Positions 16,935 to 27,465 of a DNA stretch of 64,000 nt are shown here, piece after piece. A program made the position numbers and the translations under genes. Position 1 is the first letter of the stretch. Each line of letters opens with the position of its first letter. This DNA is from Amycolatopsis sp. 2-15 (lineage in GTDB: Bacteria > Actinomycetota > Actinomycetes > Mycobacteriales > Pseudonocardiaceae): positions 7,906,001-7,970,000 of the forward strand of contig NZ_CP127294.1 in assembly GCF_030285625.1 (NCBI RefSeq). Direction: 5' to 3'. The notes under the pieces are model-generated. The model was not told the DNA's origin. It was given only the letters and a program-made list of their open reading frames with translations, and made no database searches.

Positions 16935-16968
16935 GGAAGGCCGGTACCCCTCGGGGCACCGGCCTTCC
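16935..16968. terminator. Bidirectional terminator hairpin
   Basis: GGAAGGCCGGT (16935-16945) pairs with ACCGGCCTTCC (16958-16968), and CCCC/GGGG in the loop extend the stem. It lies between the convergent acyl-CoA ligase and amidohydrolase genes and can serve both. Confidence 0.8.
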
Positions 16969-16982
16969 GCGTACGAAGTGGC

Positions 16983-18275
16983 TCAGGCGTTCTGCCAGCC
17001 CGCCCGCAGCCCTTCCCGGTCGACGCGAATACCTTCGAAGTACACGTCGGTGATCCGGCGCGTCGCGGTGATGTCCTGCAACGGATCCTCGTCCAGGACA
17101 ACGAAGTCCGCGCGCTTGCCCACCGTGAGCGAACCGCGGTCGGCCAGCCCCAGCAGCTCGGCCGACACCTCCGTGGCCAGCCGCAGCGCCACCAGCGGCG
17201 ACATCCCGGCCGCCACCAGGGCCTCCAGCTCACGGTGCTCGGCGAAGCCGATGATCTGCGCGAGCAGGCCCGTGTCGGCGGAGAACACCAGCCGCACGCC
17301 CGCGTCGGCCAGGGCGACGAGCGTCCGCTCCATGCCGCGGTAGGCCTCGCCGGTGTCGAACAGCGGTTCCGGCGCCTTCTCGCGGATCGTCGCGCGCAGG
17401 CTCTCCACCGCGTCGATCGGGAGGATGTCCGCGAACGCCGGCTCGTCCAGCCAGTCCTCGCCCGGCGGGCGCTGGATGGCCATCGAGGTGAACACCGCGA
17501 CGTTGTTGTCCTTCAGCAGTGCGATGAGCTCGTCGTCGGTGCCCGTGCGCGGCAGGTGCGCGATGATGTCGGCGCCCGCGCGGATGACGGCTTTCGCCTC
17601 TTCGAGCGTGTAGATGTGGGCGGCGACCGTGATGCCGTGGGTGTGCGCCTCGTCGATCACGGCCTCGTAGATCTCCGGCCCGAGCTTCTCCTTGGTGCCG
17701 TGGCGGCTGTCGAGCCAGAACTTCACGGCGTCGACCCGCTTCGCGGCCAGCCCGCGCACGAACGCGCGCACCTCGTCGGGGCCGGTCGCCTCGTGCACGG
17801 CGTCGGCGGCGAAGAACGGCCCGCCGTTGGTGTCGCCCGGCGTCGGCGCGACGATCCCGGCGCCGGCCGTGAACAGCTGCGCGACGTCGCGCTCGCCGAG
17901 CGTGCCGGCCCGTTGGTCGTCACGGACGGCGAGCTCGGTGTCGTCGCGGTCGGTGCCGAGCGACTGGAACGTGCTGACGCCGTAGTACGCGAGCCGATGC
18001 AGGTGGTCGACGACGTTGGCACGCGAGTAGAAGCTCGCGTCCGACGTGGTGCCGCGCATGTACCCGATGTGGCCGTGAGGGTTGACGATCGCGGGGATCA
18101 CCGTCTTGCCCCGCAGGGAAACCACGGTGGCGTCTGCCATGGCGCCGTCCGCGACAATGTCCGACGCCGGGCCGACCTGCCGGATCACCCCGTCGCGGAC
18201 GACCAGCGTCGCGTCGTCGAGCACCTGCTCGCCGGTGAGCAGGCGCGCTCCCGTGTAGACGGTCTCGTGGCTCAC
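16983..18275 (-). CDS. amidohydrolase-family protein
   Basis: A 430-residue metal-dependent amidohydrolase of the imidazolonepropionase/prolidase-like group. Metal ligands are visible in order: NPHGHIGYMRG (HxH), a Lys in VDAVKFWLDSRHG, His in VAAHIYTLEEAK, His in IIAHLPRTG and Asp in LVFSADTGLL. The C terminus GSLTVGKRADFVVLDEDPL is the standard composite-domain end. The GTG at 18275 overlaps the stop of the PEP-mutase-like gene (GTGA), so the two are coupled. There is no export signal. The substrate is probably a cyclic amide, lactam or ester; it cannot be fixed from sequence. Confidence 0.85.
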   Translation of the reverse strand: MSHETVYTGARLLTGEQVLDDATLVVRDGVIRQVGPASDIVADGAMADATVVSLRGKTVIPAIVNPHGHIGYMRGTTSDASFYSRANVVDHLHRLAYYGVSTFQSLGTDRDDTELAVRDDQRAGTLGERDVAQLFTAGAGIVAPTPGDTNGGPFFAADAVHEATGPDEVRAFVRGLAAKRVDAVKFWLDSRHGTKEKLGPEIYEAVIDEAHTHGITVAAHIYTLEEAKAVIRAGADIIAHLPRTGTDDELIALLKDNNVAVFTSMAIQRPPGEDWLDEPAFADILPIDAVESLRATIREKAPEPLFDTGEAYRGMERTLVALADAGVRLVFSADTGLLAQIIGFAEHRELEALVAAGMSPLVALRLATEVSAELLGLADRGSLTVGKRADFVVLDEDPLQDITATRRITDVYFEGIRVDREGLRAGWQNA

Positions 18276-19174
18276 GCCGACCCCTCCTGCCCGCTCGCGT
18301 AGCGGGCACTGCGCTTTTCGTATTCGTCGTAGCCCATGGTGGCTTCGAACGCGTGCTGCTCGGTGACGAGGTGCTTCACCGCGGCCACGTCTGCACCTTC
18401 CCGCAGCGCGCCGAGCACCGCCGTGACGTTCTTCGACGCGGCGCCGATCACCGTGTACCACAGCAGAACCACGTCGGCACCGGCCTCGCCGTACTGCGTG
18501 ATCGTGCTGGACGGCTCGTCCGAACCCGGCACGTCCAGCAGATCCCCGGGCACCATGACCGGCACTGGGATCCTGGCCCGCACGCGTTTGAGGTCGATCG
18601 CCGGGATCGCGGGCGCGAACACCAGGTCCGCACCGGCCGCGGCGTAGGCCTCGAGCCGGCGGACGCAGCCTTCGAGGTCGTGCTCGACCCACGCCGCGTC
18701 CGAGCGGGCGATCACGAGGAAGTCGGGGTCGGTGCGGGCGTCGACCGCCGCGCGCACCTTGTTCGCCATCTGCTCCACCGAAAGCAGCCCGGCGGGCATC
18801 GACGTGTGCTTGCCACCCAGATTGTCCTCGATGTGCACGCCGGCGACGCCCGCGTCTTCGAAGACCTTCACGGCACGCCAGACGTTCGGGGCGTCGTAGA
18901 AGCCGTTCTCCGCGTCGGCGAGCACGGGGATACCGACCGCGTCGACGACGCGGCGCGCCTGCTCGGCGATCTCGTTCAGCGTCAGGAGCCCGACGTCCGG
19001 CAGCCCGAACGCCGACGCGGCGGCGGCGAAACTGCCCAGGTAGGTCGCGGGGTAACCGGCCTTTTCGACGAGGCGGGCGCTGAAGGCGTCATACGCTCCG
19101 GGCAGCACCAGCGGCCCAGGTCCGGCCAGGAGTGCTTTGAACGCTTTCCTACGCTCGTGCGGTGTGTTCGGCAT
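18272..19174 (-). CDS. isocitrate lyase / PEP mutase superfamily protein
   Basis: A 300-residue (beta/alpha)8 protein of the ICL/PEPM superfamily: GPLVLPGAYDAFSARLVEKAG, YLGSFAAAASAFG, PVLADAENGFYDAPNVWRAV (Mg-binding D-x-E region), GVHIEDN and DFLVIARSDAAW are characteristic. The active-site loop after IEDN reads LGGKHTSM instead of the KKCGH of methylisocitrate and dimethylmalate lyases, so the catalytic Cys is missing. A phosphonopyruvate- or oxaloacetate-type reaction, or something new, is more likely than methylisocitrate cleavage. It is coupled to the amidohydrolase and preceded by a GntR gene. Confidence 0.85.
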   Translation of the reverse strand: MPNTPHERRKAFKALLAGPGPLVLPGAYDAFSARLVEKAGYPATYLGSFAAAASAFGLPDVGLLTLNEIAEQARRVVDAVGIPVLADAENGFYDAPNVWRAVKVFEDAGVAGVHIEDNLGGKHTSMPAGLLSVEQMANKVRAAVDARTDPDFLVIARSDAAWVEHDLEGCVRRLEAYAAAGADLVFAPAIPAIDLKRVRARIPVPVMVPGDLLDVPGSDEPSSTITQYGEAGADVVLLWYTVIGAASKNVTAVLGALREGADVAAVKHLVTEQHAFEATMGYDEYEKRSARYASGQEGSA

Positions 19175-19189
19175 CGAACTTCCTTCTCC

Positions 19190-19831
19190 TCAGACGAGGA
19201 AATCGCGGTAGCGGCGCAACCGCGTGCGGGCGGTTTTCATGTTGTGGCGCTTGAGCTCTTCGGCCCGGTCGGCGTCACCGCGCACGAGTGCTTCGATGAT
19301 GTCGCGGTGCTGGGCGAGGCTCTCCTCCATCCGGCCGGGGGTCATGAGGATCCGGCGCCGCAGCAGGTGCGCCTGGTCCTGGATGCCGGCGAGGGTCTCG
19401 GCGAGGAAATCCTGGTCCGCCAAGCGGATCACGGAGTCGCGGTAGGAGTCGATGGCCACGAGGAACGTCTCGAGGTCACCGCCGGCGGCGGCGGCGTCGA
19501 GCCGGCTCGGCGCGAAGAGCTCCTGCAGCGGCGCCCAGTCCTGCGGCTCCGCGTTCTGCGCCGCCAGCCGGGCGGCGAGGCCTTCCAGCACCTCGAGGAC
19601 GTCGTAGATCTCTTCCAGCCGGTCGAAGTCGACCTTCGCCACGACCGTGCCGACGTTGGGGATCCGCTCCACCAGCTTGCGCGACTCGAGCGCCAGCAGA
19701 GCCGACCGCACGGCGTTGCGGGTGGTGCCGAGCTCGGCGGCCAGCTTCACCTCCGGCAGCCGGCTGCCCGGTGTGAAATCCCCGCGCAACAGCCGCTCCC
19801 GCAGGTGCAGCTCGACCTCTTCGCTCTTCAT
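19190..19831 (-). CDS. GntR-family regulator (FCD/FadR type)
   Basis: A 213-residue GntR repressor. The winged helix is at residues 1-65 (LRERLLRGDFTPGSRLPEVKLAAE, TTRNAVRSALLALESRKLVERI). The all-helical FCD domain follows, with the metal/acid-binding pattern D-x3-R in SYRDSVIRLAD and the AQHRDIIEALVRGD end. It is the first gene of the GntR - PEP-mutase-like - amidohydrolase operon, with 15 bp to the next gene, and probably controls it. A palindrome at 19878-19889 lies upstream. The ligand is likely a carboxylic acid from this small pathway. Confidence 0.85.
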   Translation of the reverse strand: MKSEEVELHLRERLLRGDFTPGSRLPEVKLAAELGTTRNAVRSALLALESRKLVERIPNVGTVVAKVDFDRLEEIYDVLEVLEGLAARLAAQNAEPQDWAPLQELFAPSRLDAAAAGGDLETFLVAIDSYRDSVIRLADQDFLAETLAGIQDQAHLLRRRILMTPGRMEESLAQHRDIIEALVRGDADRAEELKRHNMKTARTRLRRYRDFLV

Positions 19832-19877
19832 GGCCGTCCCTTCGTGGTGCCACCCAGGGTACGAAGGTGTCGCCCGG

Positions 19878-19889
19878 ATTGTCAACAAT
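19878..19889. promoter_or_regulatory. Candidate GntR operator
   Basis: ATTGTCAACAAT (perfect ATTGT-CA-ACAAT palindrome) lies 47 bp upstream of the GntR start, in an AT-rich patch of the divergent region. It is followed by GACACTATTGTC, a second short inverted repeat. It is a likely autoregulatory site and might also touch the divergent acetyltransferase. Confidence 0.5.
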
Positions 19890-19941
19890 GCAAGTGACAC
19901 TATTGTCGCGTGGCTCTGGTCACGCTGATTAGAGTGGAGGT

Positions 19942-20481
19942 GTGACGATCTTGGTACGCAGGTCCGGGCCCGCCGACCGCCCGGCGATCCTCGCGCTGCT
20001 CGACGGCGCCCGCGGCCTCGATTTGCCTCCCGAAGAACGCGCCGCGCAGGGCTTCGTGCAGGGCAGCTTCGACGCCGACAAGCTCGCCCGGTTCGAGACC
20101 ACCACCGGCGCCTATCTCGCCGAGGACGACGGCGAACCGGCCGGCGTCGCGCTGACGTCACCGGCCGAGTCCGCCGGCGACGGCCCGCCCGGCCGCACCG
20201 TCGAGGTCGCCCGCGCCGCGGGCCTGACCGAGGGTGTGTTCCTCTACGGCCCCGTCGCGGTCGCGCCGGCCCACCGCGGCCAGGGCGTGGTTCGGCTGCT
20301 GCTCGCCGCCGTGGCCGAGCACCTCGCCGATCACACCGCGGGCGTGCTGTTCGTGGAGCGCGCCAACGAGAAGTCGCTGGCCGTCCACACGCACCTCGGC
20401 ATGAACCACCTCGGCGTCTTCACGCACGCGGGGCGGGAGTACACGGTCTTCTCGTTCACTCCGGAGCAGTTCCGCGCCTGA
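19942..20481 (+). CDS. GNAT-family N-acetyltransferase
   Basis: A 179-residue GNAT enzyme. The acetyl-CoA pyrophosphate-binding motif is VAVAPAHRGQGVVRLLLAAV near residue 112, followed by LFVERANEKSLAVHTHLGM, typical of motif B. The GTG at 19942 has GGAGG only one base away, too close for a normal ribosome site. However, a -10-like TAGAGT at 19930-19935 is placed so that transcription would begin at the GTG, so a leaderless mRNA is likely; TTG 19951 is the alternative. The substrate is an unknown amine. Its end overlaps the convergent SDR gene by 26 bp. Confidence 0.8.
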   Translation: MTILVRRSGPADRPAILALLDGARGLDLPPEERAAQGFVQGSFDADKLARFETTTGAYLAEDDGEPAGVALTSPAESAGDGPPGRTVEVARAAGLTEGVFLYGPVAVAPAHRGQGVVRLLLAAVAEHLADHTAGVLFVERANEKSLAVHTHLGMNHLGVFTHAGREYTVFSFTPEQFRA

Positions 20482-21211
20482 CGCGCTCGCGCAGCCACTG
20501 CTCGAACTCGGCGGCGACGATGCGCTCGTCGTGCACCGCGGCCGCCGCGGGCGAGGCCAGCCACACGATGGGCGGGCCCATCACCTCCGGCTCCAGGAAC
20601 CGGTGGCCGGCGGGCGCGTCCGGCAGCATGCCGGTGACGGTCGCACCGCCGGGCAGCAGCAGGTTCACCGTGACGCCGGTGCCGCGCAGATCCGCCGCCA
20701 TCACGCGCGACAGCGACTCGCTGCCCGCCCGCGACGGGCCGTAGGGCACGAACCCGGCCCGGCTCATCGTCGCTTCACTCACCGCGATGTTCACGATCCG
20801 CCCGCCACCCGCGGCCAGCATCCGCGGCGTCACCTCGCGCGCCACGAGGAAGTAGCCCGTCAGGTTCGTCTCCACCACCTGGCGGAAGCCCTCGACCGGA
20901 ACTTCCCAGAACCCGCGCGGTTCGGTCATGAACCGCGGGTTGACCGTGCGCATGCCGAGCCCGGCGTTGTTCACCAGCAGGTCGATCCGGCCGAGCCGCG
21001 ACCACGCCTGCTCTACGGCGCGCGACACCGACCTCTCGTCGCGCACATCCAGCTCGACCCCGAACGCGCCTGGCAGCCCGGCGGCGACCTCGCGCGCCCG
21101 CTCCCCCGACCGCCCGCTCACCGCGACGCGCGCCCCGGCTTCGGCGAGCGCGGCCGCCATCGCCAGTCCGAGGCCGCTGGTCGCGCCGGTCACGAGCACT
21201 GTCGTCTCCAT
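20456..21211 (-). CDS. SDR-family oxidoreductase with YxxxR active site
   Basis: A 251-residue short-chain dehydrogenase with TGATSGLGLAMAAALAEAG at the N terminus and LLVNNAGLGMRT. At the active site it reads FVPYGPSRAGSESLS: the catalytic Tyr is present but the partner Lys of YxxxK is Arg. The start ATG 21211 is fixed by GGAGGT seven bases upstream. Its promoter has the 19-bp spacer typical of MerR-activated genes (21234-21264), although no MerR gene is adjacent. The altered active site may change the proton relay; oxidoreductase activity is likely but not certain. Confidence 0.85.
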   Translation of the reverse strand: METTVLVTGATSGLGLAMAAALAEAGARVAVSGRSGERAREVAAGLPGAFGVELDVRDERSVSRAVEQAWSRLGRIDLLVNNAGLGMRTVNPRFMTEPRGFWEVPVEGFRQVVETNLTGYFLVAREVTPRMLAAGGGRIVNIAVSEATMSRAGFVPYGPSRAGSESLSRVMAADLRGTGVTVNLLLPGGATVTGMLPDAPAGHRFLEPEVMGPPIVWLASPAAAAVHDERIVAAEFEQWLRERVRRGTAPE

Positions 21212-21233
21212 CGCACCGACCTCCATCGCATCG

Positions 21234-21264
21234 ACGCTAGGAGCTGGTGCGCGCTCCAGGTCAA
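21234..21264 (-). promoter_or_regulatory. MerR-type promoter (19-bp spacer) of the SDR gene
   Basis: On the minus strand TTGACC (21264-21259) and TAGCGT (21239-21234) are separated by 19 bp that hold an imperfect dyad around GAGCGCGCACC. Over-long 19-bp spacers with a central dyad are the mark of MerR-family activated promoters. The transcript would start about 17 bp before the ATG. Confidence 0.55.
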
Positions 21265-21360
21265 GCGGGCCGCGGGGCGCAGGTAGGCGACGCCGCGCAC
21301 CGCGGCCTGCTCGCCGCCCACCTCGAAGCGACCCACGACGTGCTCGTGAAGGGCCTCTGA
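21241..21360 (+). pseudogene. possible C-terminal gene remnant
   Basis: The frame ending at TGA 21360 reads DAAHRGLLAAHLEATHDVLV followed by KGL, with natural codon use, after a TAG at 21238 and no plausible start. It lies where a divergent MerR-type regulator of the SDR gene would be expected and may be what is left of one. The remaining 21361-21510 holds nothing recognisable. Confidence 0.25.
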
Positions 21361-21510
21361 CGCGCGTCCACTGTGGCTTGTCCACGCACCGTCCACACCC
21401 GAGGACCGACCGTGCCCGGGTGAACCGAGCAGGAATCGAGAAGCGCTCGCGCGACCGCCGCGGTTAGCGTCGAAGACACGCACTCGAAGCCTCGAACCCC
21501 AGGAGCCACC

Positions 21511-21861
21511 ATGTCTTCCACGCAGGGCATCAAGACCGTGCTGCACTCCGTCTCCGACCTGAGCAAGGCCAAGGAGGTCTACGCCGCGCTGCTCGGGATC
21601 GCGCCGCAGGCCGACAGCGAGTACTACGTCGGGTTCGACACCGCCGGCCAGCACATCGGGCTCGTGCCGAACGGCGGACCGCAGGCCTCGCCGTCGCCCG
21701 TGGCCTACTGGCACGTCGACGACATCGAGGCGAAGCTGGCCGAGGTGACCGCGGCGGGCGCCGTGGTGCGGGAGGAGCCGAAGAACGTCGGCGGCGGGCG
21801 CCTCGTCGCCACCATCACCGACCCGGACGGCAACGTGCTGGGCCTGCTGCAGGACCGCTGA
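21511..21861 (+). CDS. VOC-family (glyoxalase/bleomycin-resistance fold) protein
   Basis: A 116-residue single-domain vicinal-oxygen-chelate protein. The paired beta-alpha-beta-beta-beta modules are visible as IKTVLHSVSDLSKAKEVYAALLG and PVAYWHVDDIEAKLAEVTAAGA, ending in TITDPDGNVLGLLQ. One metal-type His (YWHVDD) and a first-module His (VLHSVSD) are present. AGGAGCC precedes the ATG. The role could be small-molecule binding, isomerisation or resistance. It is 137 bp before the UvrA-like gene on the same strand. Confidence 0.85.
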   Translation: MSSTQGIKTVLHSVSDLSKAKEVYAALLGIAPQADSEYYVGFDTAGQHIGLVPNGGPQASPSPVAYWHVDDIEAKLAEVTAAGAVVREEPKNVGGGRLVATITDPDGNVLGLLQDR

Positions 21862-21998
21862 ACCACCGCCCGCTCCGGGTGAGCGGGTGCCCGATCGGCC
21901 CCGAGCACCCCGGCCGACCTGGTTGAATCGACGCCAGCCACTCCACCGACCCCGTCGACGCCGCTCGCGCGGCCCCCGTCCCAGCAAAGGGAGACCCG

Positions 21999-24389
<2,391 letters not shown>

Positions 24390-24511
24390 CCCACGTGGCG
24401 TCTGTCTCCTGGGGGTCGCTCGGGCTCGGGCGGTCAGCGTTGCACGGGCCAGATCCATCCGGCTGAGCGACCGAGGACGACGCGCCGCACGGCAGCGCGC
24501 CAGTCCGTGAG

Positions 24512-25399
24512 TCAGTCCGCGGGCAGGGCGGCGGTGAGCTTGCCGGGGTTGAGCATCCAGAGGATCTTGTCGATGCCGTCTTCGGTCGAGGTGAAGCTGA
24601 GGACGCCGTACACGGCGCCGTTGCGGCTCAGTACCGCGGCGAGTTCGCCGTTGACCTGCGTGAAGACGATTTCGGCGTCGGTCCAGAAGAACGGCTGGAA
24701 CGCGCGGACGACCTTCGCGAGCGTGGCCGGGCCGAAGATCGCCGAGCGCGCGGCGCGGGCGACGCCGCCGCCGTCGGAGTAGCTCACCACGTCGGCGGCG
24801 AAGAGCTGCTCCAGCGCCGGCAGGTCGCCGGCCTGTGCGGCGGCGAGGAAGGCGGTGAGCAGCTTCTTGCGCTCCTCCTCGCTCACGGGCTTGCGCTTCT
24901 CCGCGGCGAGGTGTTTGCGGGCGCGGCTCACGTACTGGCGCGCCGTGACCTCGGTGGTCTGGATGATCTCGGCGATCTGCGAGTACGGGTAGTCGAACGC
25001 CTCGCGCAGCACGTACGCGGCGCGCTCGGTCGGCGTGAGCTTCTCCAGCAGCATCAGCACGGCGACCTCCAGCGCGGCGGCGCGCTCGGCGCCGAGCTGC
25101 GGGTCGGCCGTCGTGTCGACGGGCTCGGGCAGCCACGGCCCGACGTAGGTCTCACGCCGCGCGTACGCGGTGCGCGTGGCGTTGATGGCCAGGCGCGTGG
25201 TCGTGGTCGCGAGGTAGGCGGCCGGGTTCTCGACCACCGAGCGGTCGGCCTTCTGCCAGCGCAGCCACACCTCCTGCAGCACGTCCTCCGCGTCGGCCGC
25301 GCTGCCGAGCATGCGATACGCGATGCCGAACAGCCGCGGGCGCACCTGCGCGAAGGCCTCGGCCGCGTCGTCGAGAGTGGCGCTTCCGCTCTCTTCCAT
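24512..25399 (-). CDS. ECF41-type RNA polymerase sigma factor with SnoaL-like extension (SigJ-like)
   Basis: A 295-residue ECF sigma factor. Region 2 is FGIAYRMLGSAADAEDVLQE and region 4 is LTPTERAAYVLREAFDYPY to TTEVTARQYVSRARKHL. The linker motif WLPEP and the C-terminal SnoaL-like domain (about residues 175-290) with DGGG are diagnostic of ECF41, where the extension regulates activity in place of an anti-sigma factor. ECF41 genes usually neighbour a COE gene (carboxymuconolactone decarboxylase, oxidoreductase or epimerase); none is adjacent here. ATG 25399 has only a modest ribosome site. Confidence 0.9.
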   Translation of the reverse strand: MEESGSATLDDAAEAFAQVRPRLFGIAYRMLGSAADAEDVLQEVWLRWQKADRSVVENPAAYLATTTTRLAINATRTAYARRETYVGPWLPEPVDTTADPQLGAERAAALEVAVLMLLEKLTPTERAAYVLREAFDYPYSQIAEIIQTTEVTARQYVSRARKHLAAEKRKPVSEEERKKLLTAFLAAAQAGDLPALEQLFAADVVSYSDGGGVARAARSAIFGPATLAKVVRAFQPFFWTDAEIVFTQVNGELAAVLSRNGAVYGVLSFTSTEDGIDKILWMLNPGKLTAALPAD

Positions 25400-25594
25400 A
25401 CCCCCGGCAACCCTTCCGACGACGTGTCCGACCGACCCGGCCAGCTTACGCCCGCCGCGGAATCCGCCGGTGATCATCCACCGCGCTAGCCGCTGTGACG
25501 TGGTGCTACTTTGCCGGTCCGCTCGTCTGTCCACAGTGGAGCATTCCACGATCGAGTGACAGAAGGCTCGCGAGGTGTCCACTCCGGAGGCACG

Positions 25595-26488
25595 ATGATC
25601 ACCGGACCTGCCCATGACAGGATCGGAGCCGGAATGCGAACAGTGCCGGGAAACGACCGTGGCGGCCGGTGGCGGCGGTCTTTGCTGATCGTCGCCGGGA
25701 TGCTGGTGCCGGGAGGACTGCTGACGGCGCCCGCCTCGGCTGCTCCGGCAGCCGACTACTCGCTCGCCGGGGACACGTACGCGGGCGCGCAGATCGCGGC
25801 GCACGAAGGGGTGCACGGGGGCCCTGACCTGGCCCGGGCCGACGTCGACCAGACGCTCGGCCACGACGTGAGCGGGCACACGGGCGCCGTCGACTGGACG
25901 GCCGCGAGCGGGTCGGGCGCGCGGTTCGCCTACGTCAAGGCGACGGAGGGCACCGGGTTCGTCAACCCGCAGTTCGGCGGGCAGTACGACGGCGCGCACG
26001 CCGCCGGGATCATCCGCGGCGCCTACCACTTCGCGCGGCCCGACGTGTCCGGCGGTGCGGAGCAGGCGGAGTACTTCATCGCGCACGGCGGCGCCTGGCG
26101 CGGGGACGGCAAAACGCTGCCCGGCGCGCTCGACATCGAGTACAACCCGTACGGCGACGCCTGTTACGGCAAGAGCCCGGCCGACATGACCAACTGGATC
26201 GCCGACTTCACCCGCACCTACCTCGCGAAAGAAGGCCGCAGCGCACTGATCTACACCTCCACCACGTGGTGGAAACGCTGCACCGGCAACACGAACCGCT
26301 TCGGCGACACGGATCCGCTGTGGCTCGCGCGCTACGCCCCGCAGATCGGCGAGCTGCCGGCGGGCTGGGACAAGCAGAGCATCTGGCAGTTCTCGCGCAC
26401 CGGCGGCCTGCCGGGCGACCAGAACTACTACAACGGGCCGTTCAACCGGGTTCAGGCGCTGGCGAGCGGGCCGTCCGCCGCTGCGTAA
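25595..26488 (+). CDS. secreted GH25 lysozyme (1,4-beta-N-acetylmuramidase)
   Basis: A 297-residue exported muramidase. The signal peptide spans about residues 1-48 (SLLIVAGMLVPGGLLTAPASA, cut after ASAAPA). The GH25 barrel starts at GHDVSGHTGAVDW and has YVKATEGTGFVNPQF, GAYHFARPD and the catalytic D-x-E in GALDIEYNPYG. It would cut the beta-1,4 bond of peptidoglycan outside the cell. The start is ATG 25595 with GGAGG four bases upstream; ATG 25634 is an alternative that shortens the signal n-region. It overlaps the convergent WYL gene by 47 bp. Confidence 0.9.
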   Translation: MITGPAHDRIGAGMRTVPGNDRGGRWRRSLLIVAGMLVPGGLLTAPASAAPAADYSLAGDTYAGAQIAAHEGVHGGPDLARADVDQTLGHDVSGHTGAVDWTAASGSGARFAYVKATEGTGFVNPQFGGQYDGAHAAGIIRGAYHFARPDVSGGAEQAEYFIAHGGAWRGDGKTLPGALDIEYNPYGDACYGKSPADMTNWIADFTRTYLAKEGRSALIYTSTTWWKRCTGNTNRFGDTDPLWLARYAPQIGELPAGWDKQSIWQFSRTGGLPGDQNYYNGPFNRVQALASGPSAAA

Positions 26489-27404
26489 ACCGGCGCGCCA
26501 GCACGGCGAACGCCTCCGCCAGCTCGGGCGGGCCGACGACCTCCAGGTCCGCGTCGAACCGCCCGAACGCGGCGGCCAGCGAAACCCACGACCACGAGCC
26601 CAGCTCCAGACGGCACCGGTCCGGGCCGGCCTCCTCGACGACGGCGTCCCCGGCGTAGCGCGACACCGCGGCGGCGGGCAGGTGGAGGAGCACCGAGCCG
26701 CGGCAGGGCCAGCCGCTGCCCGAGCCTTGGAACCGGCTGGTCACGAAGGCGGCGACGCTGCCGCCGGGCAGTTCGCGTGGGGTGAACCGCGGGCCGGTCG
26801 GCGTGCGCGGCGTGAGCCGATCGGCGCGGAAGACGCGCCAGTCCTCGCGATCGAGGTCCCAGGCCACGAGGTACCAGAGGCCGCCGCGGGCGACGAGGTG
26901 GTGCGGTTCGACGCGCCGCGGCGCGGGGCCCGGCGGGTAGTCGAAGCGCAGCACCTCACTCGCGTGGACGGCGGCGCCCAGCGCGGCGAGCACGTCGCTG
27001 CCGACCTGCGGCCCCGGCCGGGCCAGCGCGGTCACGCGGACGCTGTCGATCCGGTGGCGCAGCCGGGCGGGCATGACCTGGCGCACGGTCGTCAACGCCC
27101 GCGCGGCCGCTTCCTCGATGCCCGCGCCGGCGGTGGTCGCGAGCCGCAGGGCGACGGCGAGCGCGACGGCCTGCTCGTCGTCGAACAGCAGCGGCGGCAG
27201 CTGCGCGCCGGCGTCGAGGCGGTAACCGCCATCGGGTCCCTTGGTCGCGACGATCGGATATCCCAGCTCCCGCAGGCGATCGACGTCGCGGCGGACGGTG
27301 CGCGGGCTGATGGCGAGCCGCTCGGCCAGCGCCGCGCCCGGCCAGTCGCGGCGCGCCTGCAGCAGCGAGAGCAACGCCAGGAGGCGGGCGGAAGTCTTCG
27401 GCAC
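26442..27404 (-). CDS. YafY-type HTH/WYL-domain transcriptional regulator
   Basis: A 320-residue regulator. The N-terminal DeoR-like helix-turn-helix is LLALLSLLQARRDWPGAALA then AISPRTVRRDVDRLRELG; the WYL ligand domain has VEPHHLVARGGLWYLVAWD, and a WCX extension follows. The GTG start has AGGA eight bases upstream. It is divergent from the DinB gene, an arrangement common in actinobacteria where the WYL protein controls its neighbour. The intergenic AGGATG direct repeats on the minus strand could be its site. Confidence 0.85.
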   Translation of the reverse strand: MPKTSARLLALLSLLQARRDWPGAALAERLAISPRTVRRDVDRLRELGYPIVATKGPDGGYRLDAGAQLPPLLFDDEQAVALAVALRLATTAGAGIEEAAARALTTVRQVMPARLRHRIDSVRVTALARPGPQVGSDVLAALGAAVHASEVLRFDYPPGPAPRRVEPHHLVARGGLWYLVAWDLDREDWRVFRADRLTPRTPTGPRFTPRELPGGSVAAFVTSRFQGSGSGWPCRGSVLLHLPAAAVSRYAGDAVVEEAGPDRCRLELGSWSWVSLAAAFGRFDADLEVVGPPELAEAFAVLARRFTQRRTARSPAPEPG

Positions 27405-27465
27405 GGTTTCATCCTGGCCGACGATGCGGCCACATCCTGTCCGCTACCCCTGTCACGATGGCGGC

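Noticed and set aside
18272..19174. Methylisocitrate lyase prpB belonging with the MmgE/PrpD genes
   Set aside because: The KKCGH active-site loop is absent and the gene is 14 kb away under a different regulator.
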